From: an uncultured Ruminococcus sp.
GTDB lineage: Bacteria; Bacillota; Clostridia; Oscillospirales; Ruminococcaceae
NCBI GenBank assembly: GCA_946404705.1
Contig: CAMJES010000120.1
Location: 1-6,854 of the forward strand
Length of the DNA stretch: 6,854 nucleotides
Direction: 5' to 3'
Shown: piece by piece, positions 1-6,658 of the stretch
Numbering within the stretch: position 1 is the stretch's first letter
How the letters are laid out: every line of letters starts with the position of its first letter
Made by a program: the position numbers and the translations under genes
The notes under the pieces: generated by a model
What the model was told of the DNA's origin: nothing
The model's database searches: none
Seen by the model: only the letters and a program-made list of their open reading frames with translations

Positions 1-46
1 ACCACCGAGATCTACACTCTTTCCCTACACGACGCTCTTCCGATCT
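1..46. other. Illumina sequencing adapter left on the contig end (artefact)
   Basis: These 46 bases match the 3' part of the Illumina P5/TruSeq universal adapter. They include the recognisable pieces ACACTCTTTCCCTACACGAC and GCTCTTCCGATCT, and the match ends exactly at the adapter's last base, position 46. Genomic sequence begins at 47. The stretch is untrimmed library sequence, not DNA of the organism. Read on the minus strand it encodes the peptide IGRASCRERV and a TAG stop at 12-14, which gives the truncated gene next to it a false C-terminus. The identification is from memory of the adapter sequence and is very secure. Confidence 0.98.
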
Positions 47-662
47 GGTCGGTTTCGCTTAGTATTACCGCCTTTTTTTCATAAAGATTTTCCTTGCATT
101 TTACGCACATCATATATGTGCTTATGATAACGCTTATCGTGCCGAAAACAATGGAATCCACGATATCCCCGTCAAGCGCTTCTCCGCTTTTATGGTTTAT
201 AGCAGTTAAAATGAACACAACGACCGAAATATATATGATCGGTATCATCCGCACGGGACGGTCAACAAACAGCATTGGCCCTGTCAGCAGTATCGCAATG
301 AACGTTACTGCGAGCTGATCCGTATTTATCGTTGCTCCAAGCACTATGCCGAAAGCGAACAGAACGCTTATGAAGATATACATTGAGATGGTTGCGGTCA
401 TTTTCCATTTATTGAAAAATACTTCGGAAAGCAAGCCTGCTGCCGCGTCAAAAACAGCTGCGGTAAAATACAGCCACCGCCTGCTTGCAATGCCGTCAAC
501 AGCAAATGACAATATGAACATTACAAAAAGGAAAACAAACGCAACCGCCGAAAATATCTTTATATTCTGCATATTGCTCTGCGCGATGTCATTTTCTATG
601 CTGTGAAATTCTTCGTCTGTCAGGCTGGCATTGAAAATCAATTTTTTTATCTTATCCTTCAT
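47..662 (-). CDS. Polytopic membrane protein, N-terminal part only (possible membrane-anchored signalling enzyme)
   Basis: The gene starts at ATG (660-662), preceded by GGTGG about seven bases upstream. It runs off the left end of the real sequence, so only about 205 residues are genuine. Apparent residues 207-216 and the stop come from the sequencing adapter, and residue 206 straddles the junction. A charged N-terminus of about 33 residues is followed by about six hydrophobic helices at roughly 35-55, 62-83, 89-110, 116-133, 138-155 and 168-186. A Cys/Lys-rich, probably cytoplasmic, start of a linker follows (CVKCKENLYEKK). In Clostridia this six-helix sensor followed by a short linker commonly precedes a GGDEF or histidine kinase domain, but no catalytic domain is present here, so that is only a guess. 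The start lies 69 bases after the beta-galactosidase stop on the same strand, with no convincing terminator between, so co-transcription is possible. The AT-rich gap could instead hold a weak promoter. Confidence 0.8.
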
Positions 663-731
663 ACGCTTTCCACCCGAAAATATTTATATAATATATATCG
701 TCCGGAAAAGAAAAATCTTTAGCGAAAAACC

Positions 732-2453
732 TTATATTTTGATATGACCTGCCGCTTGACCCTCCGTTTCAAAAATGATAACAGTATTTTTCCCTTTTTT
801 AAGCAGCGGCGCAGGAAGATAAAGCTGTTTCTGAGGGCCTATATCCCAGAAACGACCGAGATTAAAACCATTTATAAACGCACAGCCCTTTCCGAAGCCT
901 TCCGTTTCAAGGAATGTATCTCCAAGCTCATCGGCTTCGAATTCAAATCTGTAAAATGCAGGCCTGCCCTCCGAATAGCCTTCATCAAAGCTGATTTTAC
1001 CTATCTGCTCCTCATCTAAGGGCAGCGGAAATATCTCAAAACCGAACTGACGGTGATCGTTTATTGCAACACCGCCTGAAATGCCCTTGCGCTGGCTTTC
1101 CAGACCCGTGCCGAAGTTTTCGCGGCCGATATTTTCGCAAAGCAGGTCGATAACGCCGCCCGTGCGCTTCTCTGTCGGCTCAAATTTTTCGTGGATATTC
1201 TCCCCGAAAGCGGTGTAAACATATTCGCCGTTATGATAGCACTCTATCCTGTCGGCGGCGTTTTCAAAGCGTATACCGTTCACCGTTTCGCCGTCTTTGA
1301 GCTTTGTGCGGTATAGAATATATCCGTAATTCTGACCTATATCCTCCATAGTCAGAGGATAAACCGAACGGACAGGCTCGGAAATCTTTTCAAGCACCGA
1401 AAACAGATCAGCTCTGCCTGTGCAGGATATCGTTCCATAGCTTTTCCGCTTGATATCCATAGAAAGCGGCACGGTCTTTATATCGGTATATTTTGCAAGG
1501 ACATTCTTAAACGCTTCATATTTGGCGGTTATCTGTCCGTCCTCGGTGAGAGGTGCGTCATAATCGTAAGAGGTAACATCTCCTGTTTTGCTGCCGCCGT
1601 TTCTGCCGCTCATAAATCCGAAATTCGTGCCGCCCTCAAACATATAGAAATTCACGCTGCCGCGCTTTAAAATTTCTTCCAATTCGGCTGATGCCTTTTC
1701 AGACGGCGTTGTATGATGCTCCTCGCCCCAAGCGTCAAACCAGCCGTTCCAGAATTCCATACACATAAGCGGCTTGTCCTCGCCGATGAATTGCTTCATC
1801 TGACCGAACTGCCACTCTGCCGCCGAGCCGAAATTTCCCGTGGGCAGCGCTTCGCCGACCATTCCCGACTTGAATACCTGCTCGCTCCACGGGCCGTCAG
1901 AGGTGACAAACGGAACGGTTATCCCCATCTCACGCATCGTGTCGCGGAGAAATTCAAGATATGCCGTATCGTTGCCGTAATAACCGTACTCGTTCTCGAT
2001 CTGAATTAAAATTATATTTCCGCCTCTATCGATCTGATAAGGCACCAGCTTCGGGATAAGAACGCTGTAATAATCCTTTACAGCTTTCAGATACGGCTCA
2101 TAGCTGCACCGAAGCCGCATATTTCTGTCCCGAAGCAGCCACGCAGGCAGACCGCCGAACTCCCACTCCGCACAGATATACGGCGAGGGACGAATTATCA
2201 TATAAAGTCCGAGTTCCTTTGCAAGTCTTATAAAACGTTCGATATCCCTGTCACCGTCAAAACAAAACTCACCCTTGTTCGCTTCGTGAAAATTCCACGG
2301 GATATAGGTTTCAACGGTGTTGCAGCCCATATTCACGAGCTTTTCCAGTCTGTCCTGCCAGTATTCGGGAACCGTTCTGAAATAGTGGAACGAACCCGAA
2401 ATGATCTTGAACGGCTTTTTGTCAAGATAAAATTCATCCTTGATCTCAAACAT
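732..2453 (-). CDS. Beta-galactosidase, glycoside hydrolase family 35 (cytoplasmic)
   Basis: This 573-residue GH35 enzyme is expected to remove terminal beta-linked galactose from oligosaccharides by a retaining mechanism. The N-terminal TIM barrel covers about residues 1-320. It opens with a typical GH35 region (SGSFHYFRTVPEYWQDRL at 19-36) and a conserved IPWNFHE at 51-57. The family signature reads GGNIILIQIENEY at 144-156, with Asn where the pattern usually has Pro, and E155 is the expected acid/base. The nucleophile should be E233 in MEFWNGW. The C-terminal part (about 380-573) resembles the beta-sandwich domains of bacterial GH35 enzymes and includes a FINGFNLGRFW segment. There is no signal peptide, so it should act on imported sugars. 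The start at 2453 is chosen because GAGGTG lies six bases upstream and the protein begins as family members do. An in-frame ATG at 2588 would add 45 unrelated residues inside the upstream ABC gene. It lies 16 bases after that gene's stop, so the two are probably co-transcribed. Confidence 0.95.
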   Translation of the reverse strand: MFEIKDEFYLDKKPFKIISGSFHYFRTVPEYWQDRLEKLVNMGCNTVETYIPWNFHEANKGEFCFDGDRDIERFIRLAKELGLYMIIRPSPYICAEWEFGGLPAWLLRDRNMRLRCSYEPYLKAVKDYYSVLIPKLVPYQIDRGGNIILIQIENEYGYYGNDTAYLEFLRDTMREMGITVPFVTSDGPWSEQVFKSGMVGEALPTGNFGSAAEWQFGQMKQFIGEDKPLMCMEFWNGWFDAWGEEHHTTPSEKASAELEEILKRGSVNFYMFEGGTNFGFMSGRNGGSKTGDVTSYDYDAPLTEDGQITAKYEAFKNVLAKYTDIKTVPLSMDIKRKSYGTISCTGRADLFSVLEKISEPVRSVYPLTMEDIGQNYGYILYRTKLKDGETVNGIRFENAADRIECYHNGEYVYTAFGENIHEKFEPTEKRTGGVIDLLCENIGRENFGTGLESQRKGISGGVAINDHRQFGFEIFPLPLDEEQIGKISFDEGYSEGRPAFYRFEFEADELGDTFLETEGFGKGCAFINGFNLGRFWDIGPQKQLYLPAPLLKKGKNTVIIFETEGQAAGHIKI

Positions 2454-2459
2454 ATAAAA

Positions 2460-2465
2460 CACCTC
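2460..2465 (-). promoter_or_regulatory. Ribosome binding site that fixes the beta-galactosidase start
   Basis: On the minus strand the sequence GAGGTG sits six bases before ATG at 2451-2453. It lies in the 16-base gap after the ABC transporter stop codon (2470-2472). It supports the 573-residue start over the upstream in-frame ATG at 2588 and suggests translation restarts here on a shared mRNA. Confidence 0.85.
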
Positions 2466-2469
2466 ATTT

Positions 2470-4275
2470 TTATGCATATATTCCCACACAGTATTTCTCC
2501 GCCTGAACGTTCCACATTTTCGCATAAGTTCCGCCCTTTGCAAGCAGCTCGGAATGTGTTCCGCTTTCGGCAATGCTGCCGTTTTCAAGCAGGATTATTC
2601 TGTCGGCGTCCTTCGTGGTGGAGAGCCTGTGGGAAATAAGTATTACCGCCTGATTTTCGGCGTTTTCGAGCATACTCTTGTTGAGTCGGTACTCTGCGAT
2701 AGGGTCAAGCGCGCTGGACGGTTCATCGAGTATCGCAACGGACATATCACGCATAAACATTCTCGCAATTGCGGCTTTCTGCGCCTCACCGCCCGAAAGT
2801 CCCATTCCCTTTTCGTCGAACTCCTTTGTCACCATTGTGTCAATGCCTTTTTCAAGCGAATCCAGCTTGTCGCCGAACTGCGCCTTGCGAAGCGAATCCT
2901 CGGCAAGACGGCGTTCCTCCTCATTTCTCGGTTTGTGCATAAGAACGTTGTGCGCAAGCGGCAGAGCGAATATCTGCAGATCCTGAAAAACCGTTCCGAA
3001 GCGGCTGTGATAGGACGCAGGCTCATAATCGTTCACATTCTCGCCGCTCACCCTTATCTCACCCTCGGTTGCGCTGTAAAGCCCCATTATAAGCTTTACA
3101 AGAGTTGTTTTTCCTGCACCGTTATGTCCGACTATCGCAATTTTTTCGCCCCTGCGGACGGTCATATTTACATCGTGAAGAGTCGGCTTTTCCGCTCCCT
3201 CATAGGTAAAGCCCATGTTCTTTATCTCAATATCGGACAAGCTCTCCGCCTTTTTGAGAGAAGCGCTTTCCGACTTGGGCGCAATGGAAAGGAAATCCCT
3301 CAAATTGCTTACGAATGCGCTTTCCTTTGCAAGCGAAACCATAAGCTCCACAACGTCCGAAGTCCTCCAAGACAGCGTTCCGAGAGCAGGGATCATCGCA
3401 ACGTATGCGGCTGTGCTGACATCCTTATCCTGCAGCGCAAGAACGATGTACAGATAAGGCAGAACTGCCGAAAACAGCGTAAACAGCGACCATTTCGCCA
3501 CTTCCAAAACGGATACCTTCCTGCGTATCTCACGGGTGCGCTCCTGCATTTTTCCGCAGGCTTCCTCATGCCGCGCAAGCAGCAGCCTTCCTATCCCGAA
3601 CAAACGAAGCTCGCCTGCATATTTCTTTTCATAGAAAACTCTCTTTGCATAAGCGGCAGTACGTCCGTCCCTTGTGTTGGAAAAGTCCAGTTCATAGTAA
3701 AGATTGCCGCATTTCCTTCCGAAATAAAGCGAAATTGCGACCATTGGAACGATAAACGCCAGCAGCACAGGGTCTACCTTTGCGACAATTATCACCGCCG
3801 TTACCATAGCGGCAATACTTGCAACAAAATATGCGGAATAGTAAAGTATCGTGCTGCCCCTCTGCTGACATTCGTTCAGCGCACGGGTGTATTTGTCGTA
3901 AAAATCCGGCTTTTCAAACTGCGTATACTCCATTGAAACCGACTTGCGAATAACACGCTTGTAAAAATCCTGATACATTTTCGGAAGAAACTGCTTTTCG
4001 CAAAGCTGGTGTATCGCCGAGCTTATATGAATGCAGATATGACCTATGCACATCGCCCCGACAAAGCTTGCCAGTTCCGCAAACGGAGTCTGATTTTCAA
4101 TAGCAATGTATATCCACTCGGTCAGATATACCGAAAATACCGTCCAGAACACATCCTCGGTAAATTCCTTTATAAACGTGTAAAGAACATACCCTCTGCT
4201 TCCGTGCCAAAGGATCTTCAGCATATACATAACGTTTGAAAACGCGGAATGTTTTGTCTTTTCTTTAGTATTCAT
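2470..4275 (-). CDS. Half-size ABC exporter (fused membrane and ATP-binding domains)
   Basis: The 601-residue protein has the membrane-domain plus nucleotide-binding-domain layout of ABC-type exporters (multidrug/peptide/lipid exporter class). It should dimerise in the cytoplasmic membrane and use ATP to move a substrate outward; the substrate cannot be read from sequence. Hydrophobic segments lie at about 28-59, 65-88, 143-165, 168-186, 260-282 and 286-300. The ATPase domain starts near 347 and is complete: Walker A GHNGAGKT (383-390), Q-loop Gln431, signature LSGGE (493-497), Walker B VAILDE (513-518), D-loop SALD (521-524) and H-loop His549. It starts at ATG with GGGAGG (4281-4286) five bases upstream. 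No partner half-transporter is adjacent, so a homodimer is the simplest model. It is the first gene after a strong promoter, a leader peptide ORF and a terminator, an arrangement suggesting induced expression, perhaps by a translation inhibitor. Beta-galactosidase follows 16 bases downstream. Confidence 0.95.
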   Translation of the reverse strand: MNTKEKTKHSAFSNVMYMLKILWHGSRGYVLYTFIKEFTEDVFWTVFSVYLTEWIYIAIENQTPFAELASFVGAMCIGHICIHISSAIHQLCEKQFLPKMYQDFYKRVIRKSVSMEYTQFEKPDFYDKYTRALNECQQRGSTILYYSAYFVASIAAMVTAVIIVAKVDPVLLAFIVPMVAISLYFGRKCGNLYYELDFSNTRDGRTAAYAKRVFYEKKYAGELRLFGIGRLLLARHEEACGKMQERTREIRRKVSVLEVAKWSLFTLFSAVLPYLYIVLALQDKDVSTAAYVAMIPALGTLSWRTSDVVELMVSLAKESAFVSNLRDFLSIAPKSESASLKKAESLSDIEIKNMGFTYEGAEKPTLHDVNMTVRRGEKIAIVGHNGAGKTTLVKLIMGLYSATEGEIRVSGENVNDYEPASYHSRFGTVFQDLQIFALPLAHNVLMHKPRNEEERRLAEDSLRKAQFGDKLDSLEKGIDTMVTKEFDEKGMGLSGGEAQKAAIARMFMRDMSVAILDEPSSALDPIAEYRLNKSMLENAENQAVILISHRLSTTKDADRIILLENGSIAESGTHSELLAKGGTYAKMWNVQAEKYCVGIYA

Positions 4276-4280
4276 TTTTG

Positions 4281-4286
4281 CCTCCC
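4281..4286 (-). promoter_or_regulatory. Ribosome binding site of the ABC exporter
   Basis: GGGAGG on the minus strand lies five bases before the ATG at 4273-4275. It is a strong match to the anti-Shine-Dalgarno complement and lies well downstream of the leader terminator. This implies that control acts mainly on whether transcription reaches the gene, not on hiding this site. Confidence 0.85.
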
Positions 4287-4342
4287 GACATTATGTCATA
4301 ATTTGTAATGAACCGTATTCTTTTGAAACCGTTTTCACCCCC

Positions 4343-4385
4343 AAAAAACAAAAAGCGTACATTCCCATACAGAAATGTACGCTTT
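4343..4385 (-). terminator. Strong intrinsic terminator inside the ABC exporter leader
   Basis: A perfect 12-bp inverted repeat has arms AAAGCGTACATT (4374-4385, minus strand) and AATGTACGCTTT (4352-4363) around a 10-base loop (4364-4373). On the minus strand it is followed by a U-tract, TTTTTGTTTTTT (4343-4354). This is the textbook form of a Rho-independent terminator. It lies about 115 bases after the expected transcription start and 67 bases before the ABC start codon, so it would stop transcription before the gene unless bypassed. It could also end read-through from the chemoreceptor gene, whose stop is about 190 bases upstream. The promoter and leader ORF between the two favour an attenuator role. 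Confidence 0.88.
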
Positions 4386-4414
4386 GCACTTCAATACCCT
4401 GCAAAAAACCGCAG

Positions 4415-4474
4415 CTATACTATAAGGGCAGGCAAAGGTTCATTTCCGATGAAAAACATATTACGCTCAAACAT
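4415..4474 (-). CDS. Putative 19-residue leader peptide (attenuation ORF)
   Basis: A short ORF reads MFERNMFFIGNEPLPALIV followed by TAG. It starts about 27 bases after the predicted transcription start and ends 30 bases before the terminator hairpin. A G-rich stretch, GGGGTGGG, lies three bases before its ATG, an unusually close ribosome binding site. A second in-frame ATG at codon 6 (4457-4459) would give a 14-residue form. The ORF sits between promoter and terminator in the way leader peptides do in translation-coupled attenuators such as that of tet(M). The 5' arm of a predicted RNA stem covers the bases just before the ATG and its first A, and the 3' arm lies in codons 13-17. Translation would therefore directly change RNA folding. 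The peptide is not assigned to a family here; its reality rests on position and context only. Confidence 0.6.
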   Translation of the reverse strand: MFERNMFFIGNEPLPALIV

Positions 4475-4484
4475 TTGCCCACCC
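4426..4484 (-). ncRNA. Leader RNA stem enclosing the leader peptide ORF
   Basis: In the minus-strand transcript GGGUGGGCAAA (4474-4484) can pair with UUUGCCUGCCC (4426-4436) over 11 bp, with two G-U pairs. The stem encloses a 37-base loop that contains a smaller UUCAU/AUGAA hairpin. It covers the G-rich region before the leader ATG. Its 3' arm can alternatively pair CCUGC (4428-4432) with GCAGG (4398-4402) further down, so at least two mutually exclusive folds exist. This was read by eye; no energy calculation was made. It does not resemble any known riboswitch core that I recognise. Confidence 0.5.
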
Positions 4485-4507
4485 CATTTCTCTTAAATAA
4501 TGTGGTT

Positions 4508-4536
4508 AGTATATCATAATTTTTTCCGATTGTCAA
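4508..4536 (-). promoter_or_regulatory. Near-consensus sigma-A promoter for the leader and ABC exporter operon
   Basis: On the minus strand TTGACA (4531-4536) and TATACT (4508-4513) are separated by exactly 17 bases (4514-4530). The -35 is a perfect consensus and the -10 differs at one position. Transcription should start near 4500-4502, giving a leader of about 225 bases before the ABC ATG. The promoter begins about 40 bases after the chemoreceptor stop codon. Such a strong promoter followed by a terminator fits a gene kept off by premature termination and quickly released. Confidence 0.88.
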
Positions 4537-4575
4537 GGATTATTTTTAAATTTTTGCGCAGAGCCTCAAACAGTT

Positions 4576-6552
4576 TTATGTATCAAGCTTGAACTGTGAA
4601 ATAAGGTCTTTAAGCATATTAGCCTGTCCCGAAAGCTCCTCGGAAGCAGCAGCGGATTCCTCGGCTGTTGCCGAGTTGGACTGAACGACCTCAGAGATCT
4701 GTTCAACGCCGACTGTTATCTGGGTGATAGAATCGGCTGTATCGCGTGAAGCTGCCGAGATCTTTTCGTTTATCTCCGCAACGGCACCTGCCGCAGTGGC
4801 TACGGAATTCATCTTTTCTGCGACCTCATCAACAAGAGATGTACCCTTTTCGATAGTCGCAACGGTACTCTCGATAAGTGCAGTCGTGTTCTGCGCAGCC
4901 TCGGCAGACTTTCCCGCAAGGTTTCTTACCTCGTCCGCAACTACCGCAAAGCCCTTGCCTGCCGCACCTGCTCTTGCCGCCTCAACTGCGGCGTTGAGAG
5001 AAAGAATATTTGTCTGGAATGCAATATCCTCAATGGTCTTTATGATCTTCTTTGTTTCATCGGAAGACCTGCTGATGTCGTTCATTGCGGAAACGAGGTC
5101 GTTCATGCACGACATAACGACCTGCAACTCGCCGCCGGCAGCATTTGTCTTGTTGCTTGCGGTTTCCGCCTGAGAAGCGTTTTCCTTTATCTGCTCGGCG
5201 ATAAGGTCGATCGTAGCGGCAAGCTCCTCAATGGAGGCAGCCTGCTCGGTAGCTCCCTGAGAAAGCGACTGTGCGCCGAACGAAACCTGATCCGCGCCTG
5301 CTGATACCTGCTCTCCGGCGGTGCTTATCTGACACATTGTATCGGAAAGTCTTTCCTTGATAAATCCGATATATTCGATAAGATGACTGTAATCGCCTAC
5401 ATAATAATGCTGATTTTGACGGGAATCTACCGCAAGGTTGCCCTTGGATATCTCTTCAAGTATTCTTTCAATGTCCTTGAAAATATTGTTAAGCTCCGAT
5501 ACGACCGTTGCGGTAGCGTCGGCAAGCTTTTTGGTTTCGTCACGGGAGTTTACAACGGGAACGCCGCTTGTAAGGTCGCCCTCCGAAAGCTTTACGATTC
5601 GCTCGGAACAGCTTACAATAGGATTTGCGATCTTATTTGCGGATATTCTGGCTACAACAGCGGCAATTCCGCAGACAACTATTATAATAACAACGCTTAT
5701 TATCAGAGAGTAATAAACTCCGCTCAAAAATTCATTGCGGACAACATTTATTCCTATGCTCCATCCGGGAGTGCCTGCAACGGGCGCATAAGCTACATAT
5801 TCTATATTTCCGTTATATTTATACTGGTCAAAGCCGGTTTCTCCTGCACACATTCTTGCCTCGACCTCTGCAAGCTTTTCATAGGACGGATCTGTTTTTG
5901 CAGCTTCCTGAGCATTTTCCTTGCCTACAACTTCGGGGTCATAAAATGCAATAGTTAGTCCTGCCGATGAAAGAAGATACGCCGTTCCGCCCTCTCCGAC
6001 TTTAATGCTGTTTACAATTTCGTTAAGAAAAGTGTTGTCGGGTATCATATAAACAACGCCCGAAACCTTGCTGCCGTATATGCCGTTCTCCCAGAGCGGC
6101 GCAGAAATTACAACGGCATTTTCCACTCCGAAGATGTTTTGAACCATAAAATCGGAACAGTATGCTTCTCCTGCTGAGGATACCTTGAAAAATTCCTCTC
6201 CGGAGCAGTCGGTGCCGTTTAATATGTCCTTTCCGTTCATATCAAGAACGCTGCAAAGTTCAAGGCCATATTTGGATATGCGTTCCGCAGTGACTTCGGC
6301 GCAGACAGCCTCACCGTTTGCGGGGTCTGTCAAATCGCCTATGCAGCCGATCTCGGACGCGATTGACTTATAGCGGTCAATTTCCGTTTGAACACGGGAA
6401 GCTGCCAGCTTTGCTGTTTCTTCCATAGATTTGTCGAGAATACTCTGTGCCGAGGAAAAATTCAGTTTCGCGCCTGCTATGCCTATAATAAGCGATGAAA
6501 ACAGGCCTATTCCTATCATTGCTGTGAGGATCTTAGTCTTAATGCTTTTCAA
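4576..6552 (-). CDS. Methyl-accepting chemotaxis protein with dCache-type sensor
   Basis: This 658-residue transmembrane chemoreceptor should sense a small extracellular ligand and control the CheA kinase through CheW. The first transmembrane helix is at about 8-28 and the second at about 280-301. The roughly 250 residues between them look like a double Cache (PDC) sensor; its membrane-distal and proximal halves include GTAYLLSSAGLTIAFYDPE at 189-207. A HAMP domain follows at about 303-357, with LSEGDL at 322-327. A second HAMP-like segment (about 361-404) has ISKGNLAVD. The signalling domain covers about 405-655. Its conserved hairpin tip spans 508-546 and includes QTNILSLNAAVEAARAG and GKGFAVVADEVRN. 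The start is TTG at 6550-6552, supported by AGGGGGAA just upstream; the next ATG, codon 12, would cut into the first helix. No C-terminal CheR-binding pentapeptide is seen (end KLDT). No other chemotaxis genes are nearby, so it looks like a stand-alone receptor. The ligand is unknown. Confidence 0.95.
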   Translation of the reverse strand: MKSIKTKILTAMIGIGLFSSLIIGIAGAKLNFSSAQSILDKSMEETAKLAASRVQTEIDRYKSIASEIGCIGDLTDPANGEAVCAEVTAERISKYGLELCSVLDMNGKDILNGTDCSGEEFFKVSSAGEAYCSDFMVQNIFGVENAVVISAPLWENGIYGSKVSGVVYMIPDNTFLNEIVNSIKVGEGGTAYLLSSAGLTIAFYDPEVVGKENAQEAAKTDPSYEKLAEVEARMCAGETGFDQYKYNGNIEYVAYAPVAGTPGWSIGINVVRNEFLSGVYYSLIISVVIIIVVCGIAAVVARISANKIANPIVSCSERIVKLSEGDLTSGVPVVNSRDETKKLADATATVVSELNNIFKDIERILEEISKGNLAVDSRQNQHYYVGDYSHLIEYIGFIKERLSDTMCQISTAGEQVSAGADQVSFGAQSLSQGATEQAASIEELAATIDLIAEQIKENASQAETASNKTNAAGGELQVVMSCMNDLVSAMNDISRSSDETKKIIKTIEDIAFQTNILSLNAAVEAARAGAAGKGFAVVADEVRNLAGKSAEAAQNTTALIESTVATIEKGTSLVDEVAEKMNSVATAAGAVAEINEKISAASRDTADSITQITVGVEQISEVVQSNSATAEESAAASEELSGQANMLKDLISQFKLDT

Positions 6553-6557
6553 AACGA

Positions 6558-6565
6558 TTCCCCCT
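6558..6565 (-). promoter_or_regulatory. Ribosome binding site supporting the TTG start of the chemoreceptor
   Basis: AGGGGGAA on the minus strand ends five bases before TTG at 6550-6552; the G-run itself is seven bases away. No ATG or GTG lies at a suitable distance. This site is the reason TTG was chosen as the start. Confidence 0.75.
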
Positions 6566-6629
6566 ATTCTTTTTGGACGTTTTTTGTGATGATTTGCGGA
6601 ATTTTGTGGAAAAACTATATCATATTATT

Positions 6630-6658
6630 ATATTAACATTTTATCAAAGGAAAGTCAA
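6630..6658 (-). promoter_or_regulatory. Predicted sigma-A promoter of the chemoreceptor gene
   Basis: On the minus strand TTGACT (6653-6658) and TAATAT (6630-6635) are separated by 17 bases. Transcription would start near 6623, giving a leader of about 70 bases. The surroundings are very AT-rich, so other -10-like hexamers exist (for example TATAGT at 6614-6619, which lacks a matching -35). No flagellar sigma-28 type promoter was recognised. Confidence 0.65.

Noticed and set aside
2454..2588. 45-codon N-terminal extension of the beta-galactosidase
   Set aside because: It lies in another frame of the ABC gene's end, does not resemble GH35 proteins, and the start at 2453 has a proper ribosome binding site.
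2554..3936. Long plus-strand ORF of 460 codons
   Set aside because: It lies antisense to the ABC exporter, which has complete ATPase motifs and a good ribosome binding site. The plus-strand translation is rich in Cys, His and Arg with no recognisable domain, as expected for a shadow frame.
4467..4487. Six-codon ORF (MGWANV) overlapping the leader peptide start
   Set aside because: Only an A-rich AAGAGAA lies before it, too close to the ATG for initiation. The 19-codon ORF fits the attenuator layout better.
4343..4501. Known riboswitch in the exporter leader
   Set aside because: I looked for core motifs of guanidine, TPP, SAM, FMN, glycine, fluoride, THF, cobalamin and cyclic-di-GMP riboswitches and saw none. 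A leader ORF plus terminator explains the region better. A covariance-model scan would settle this.
4540..4575. Separate terminator directly after the chemoreceptor
   Set aside because: Only a weak, interrupted pairing (TTTG with CAAA) is present before the T-rich stretch. The clear hairpin is the one further down at 4343-4385.
5383..5958. Plus-strand ORF of 191 codons
   Set aside because: It is antisense to the sensor and HAMP region of the chemoreceptor and shows no family resemblance or ribosome binding site.
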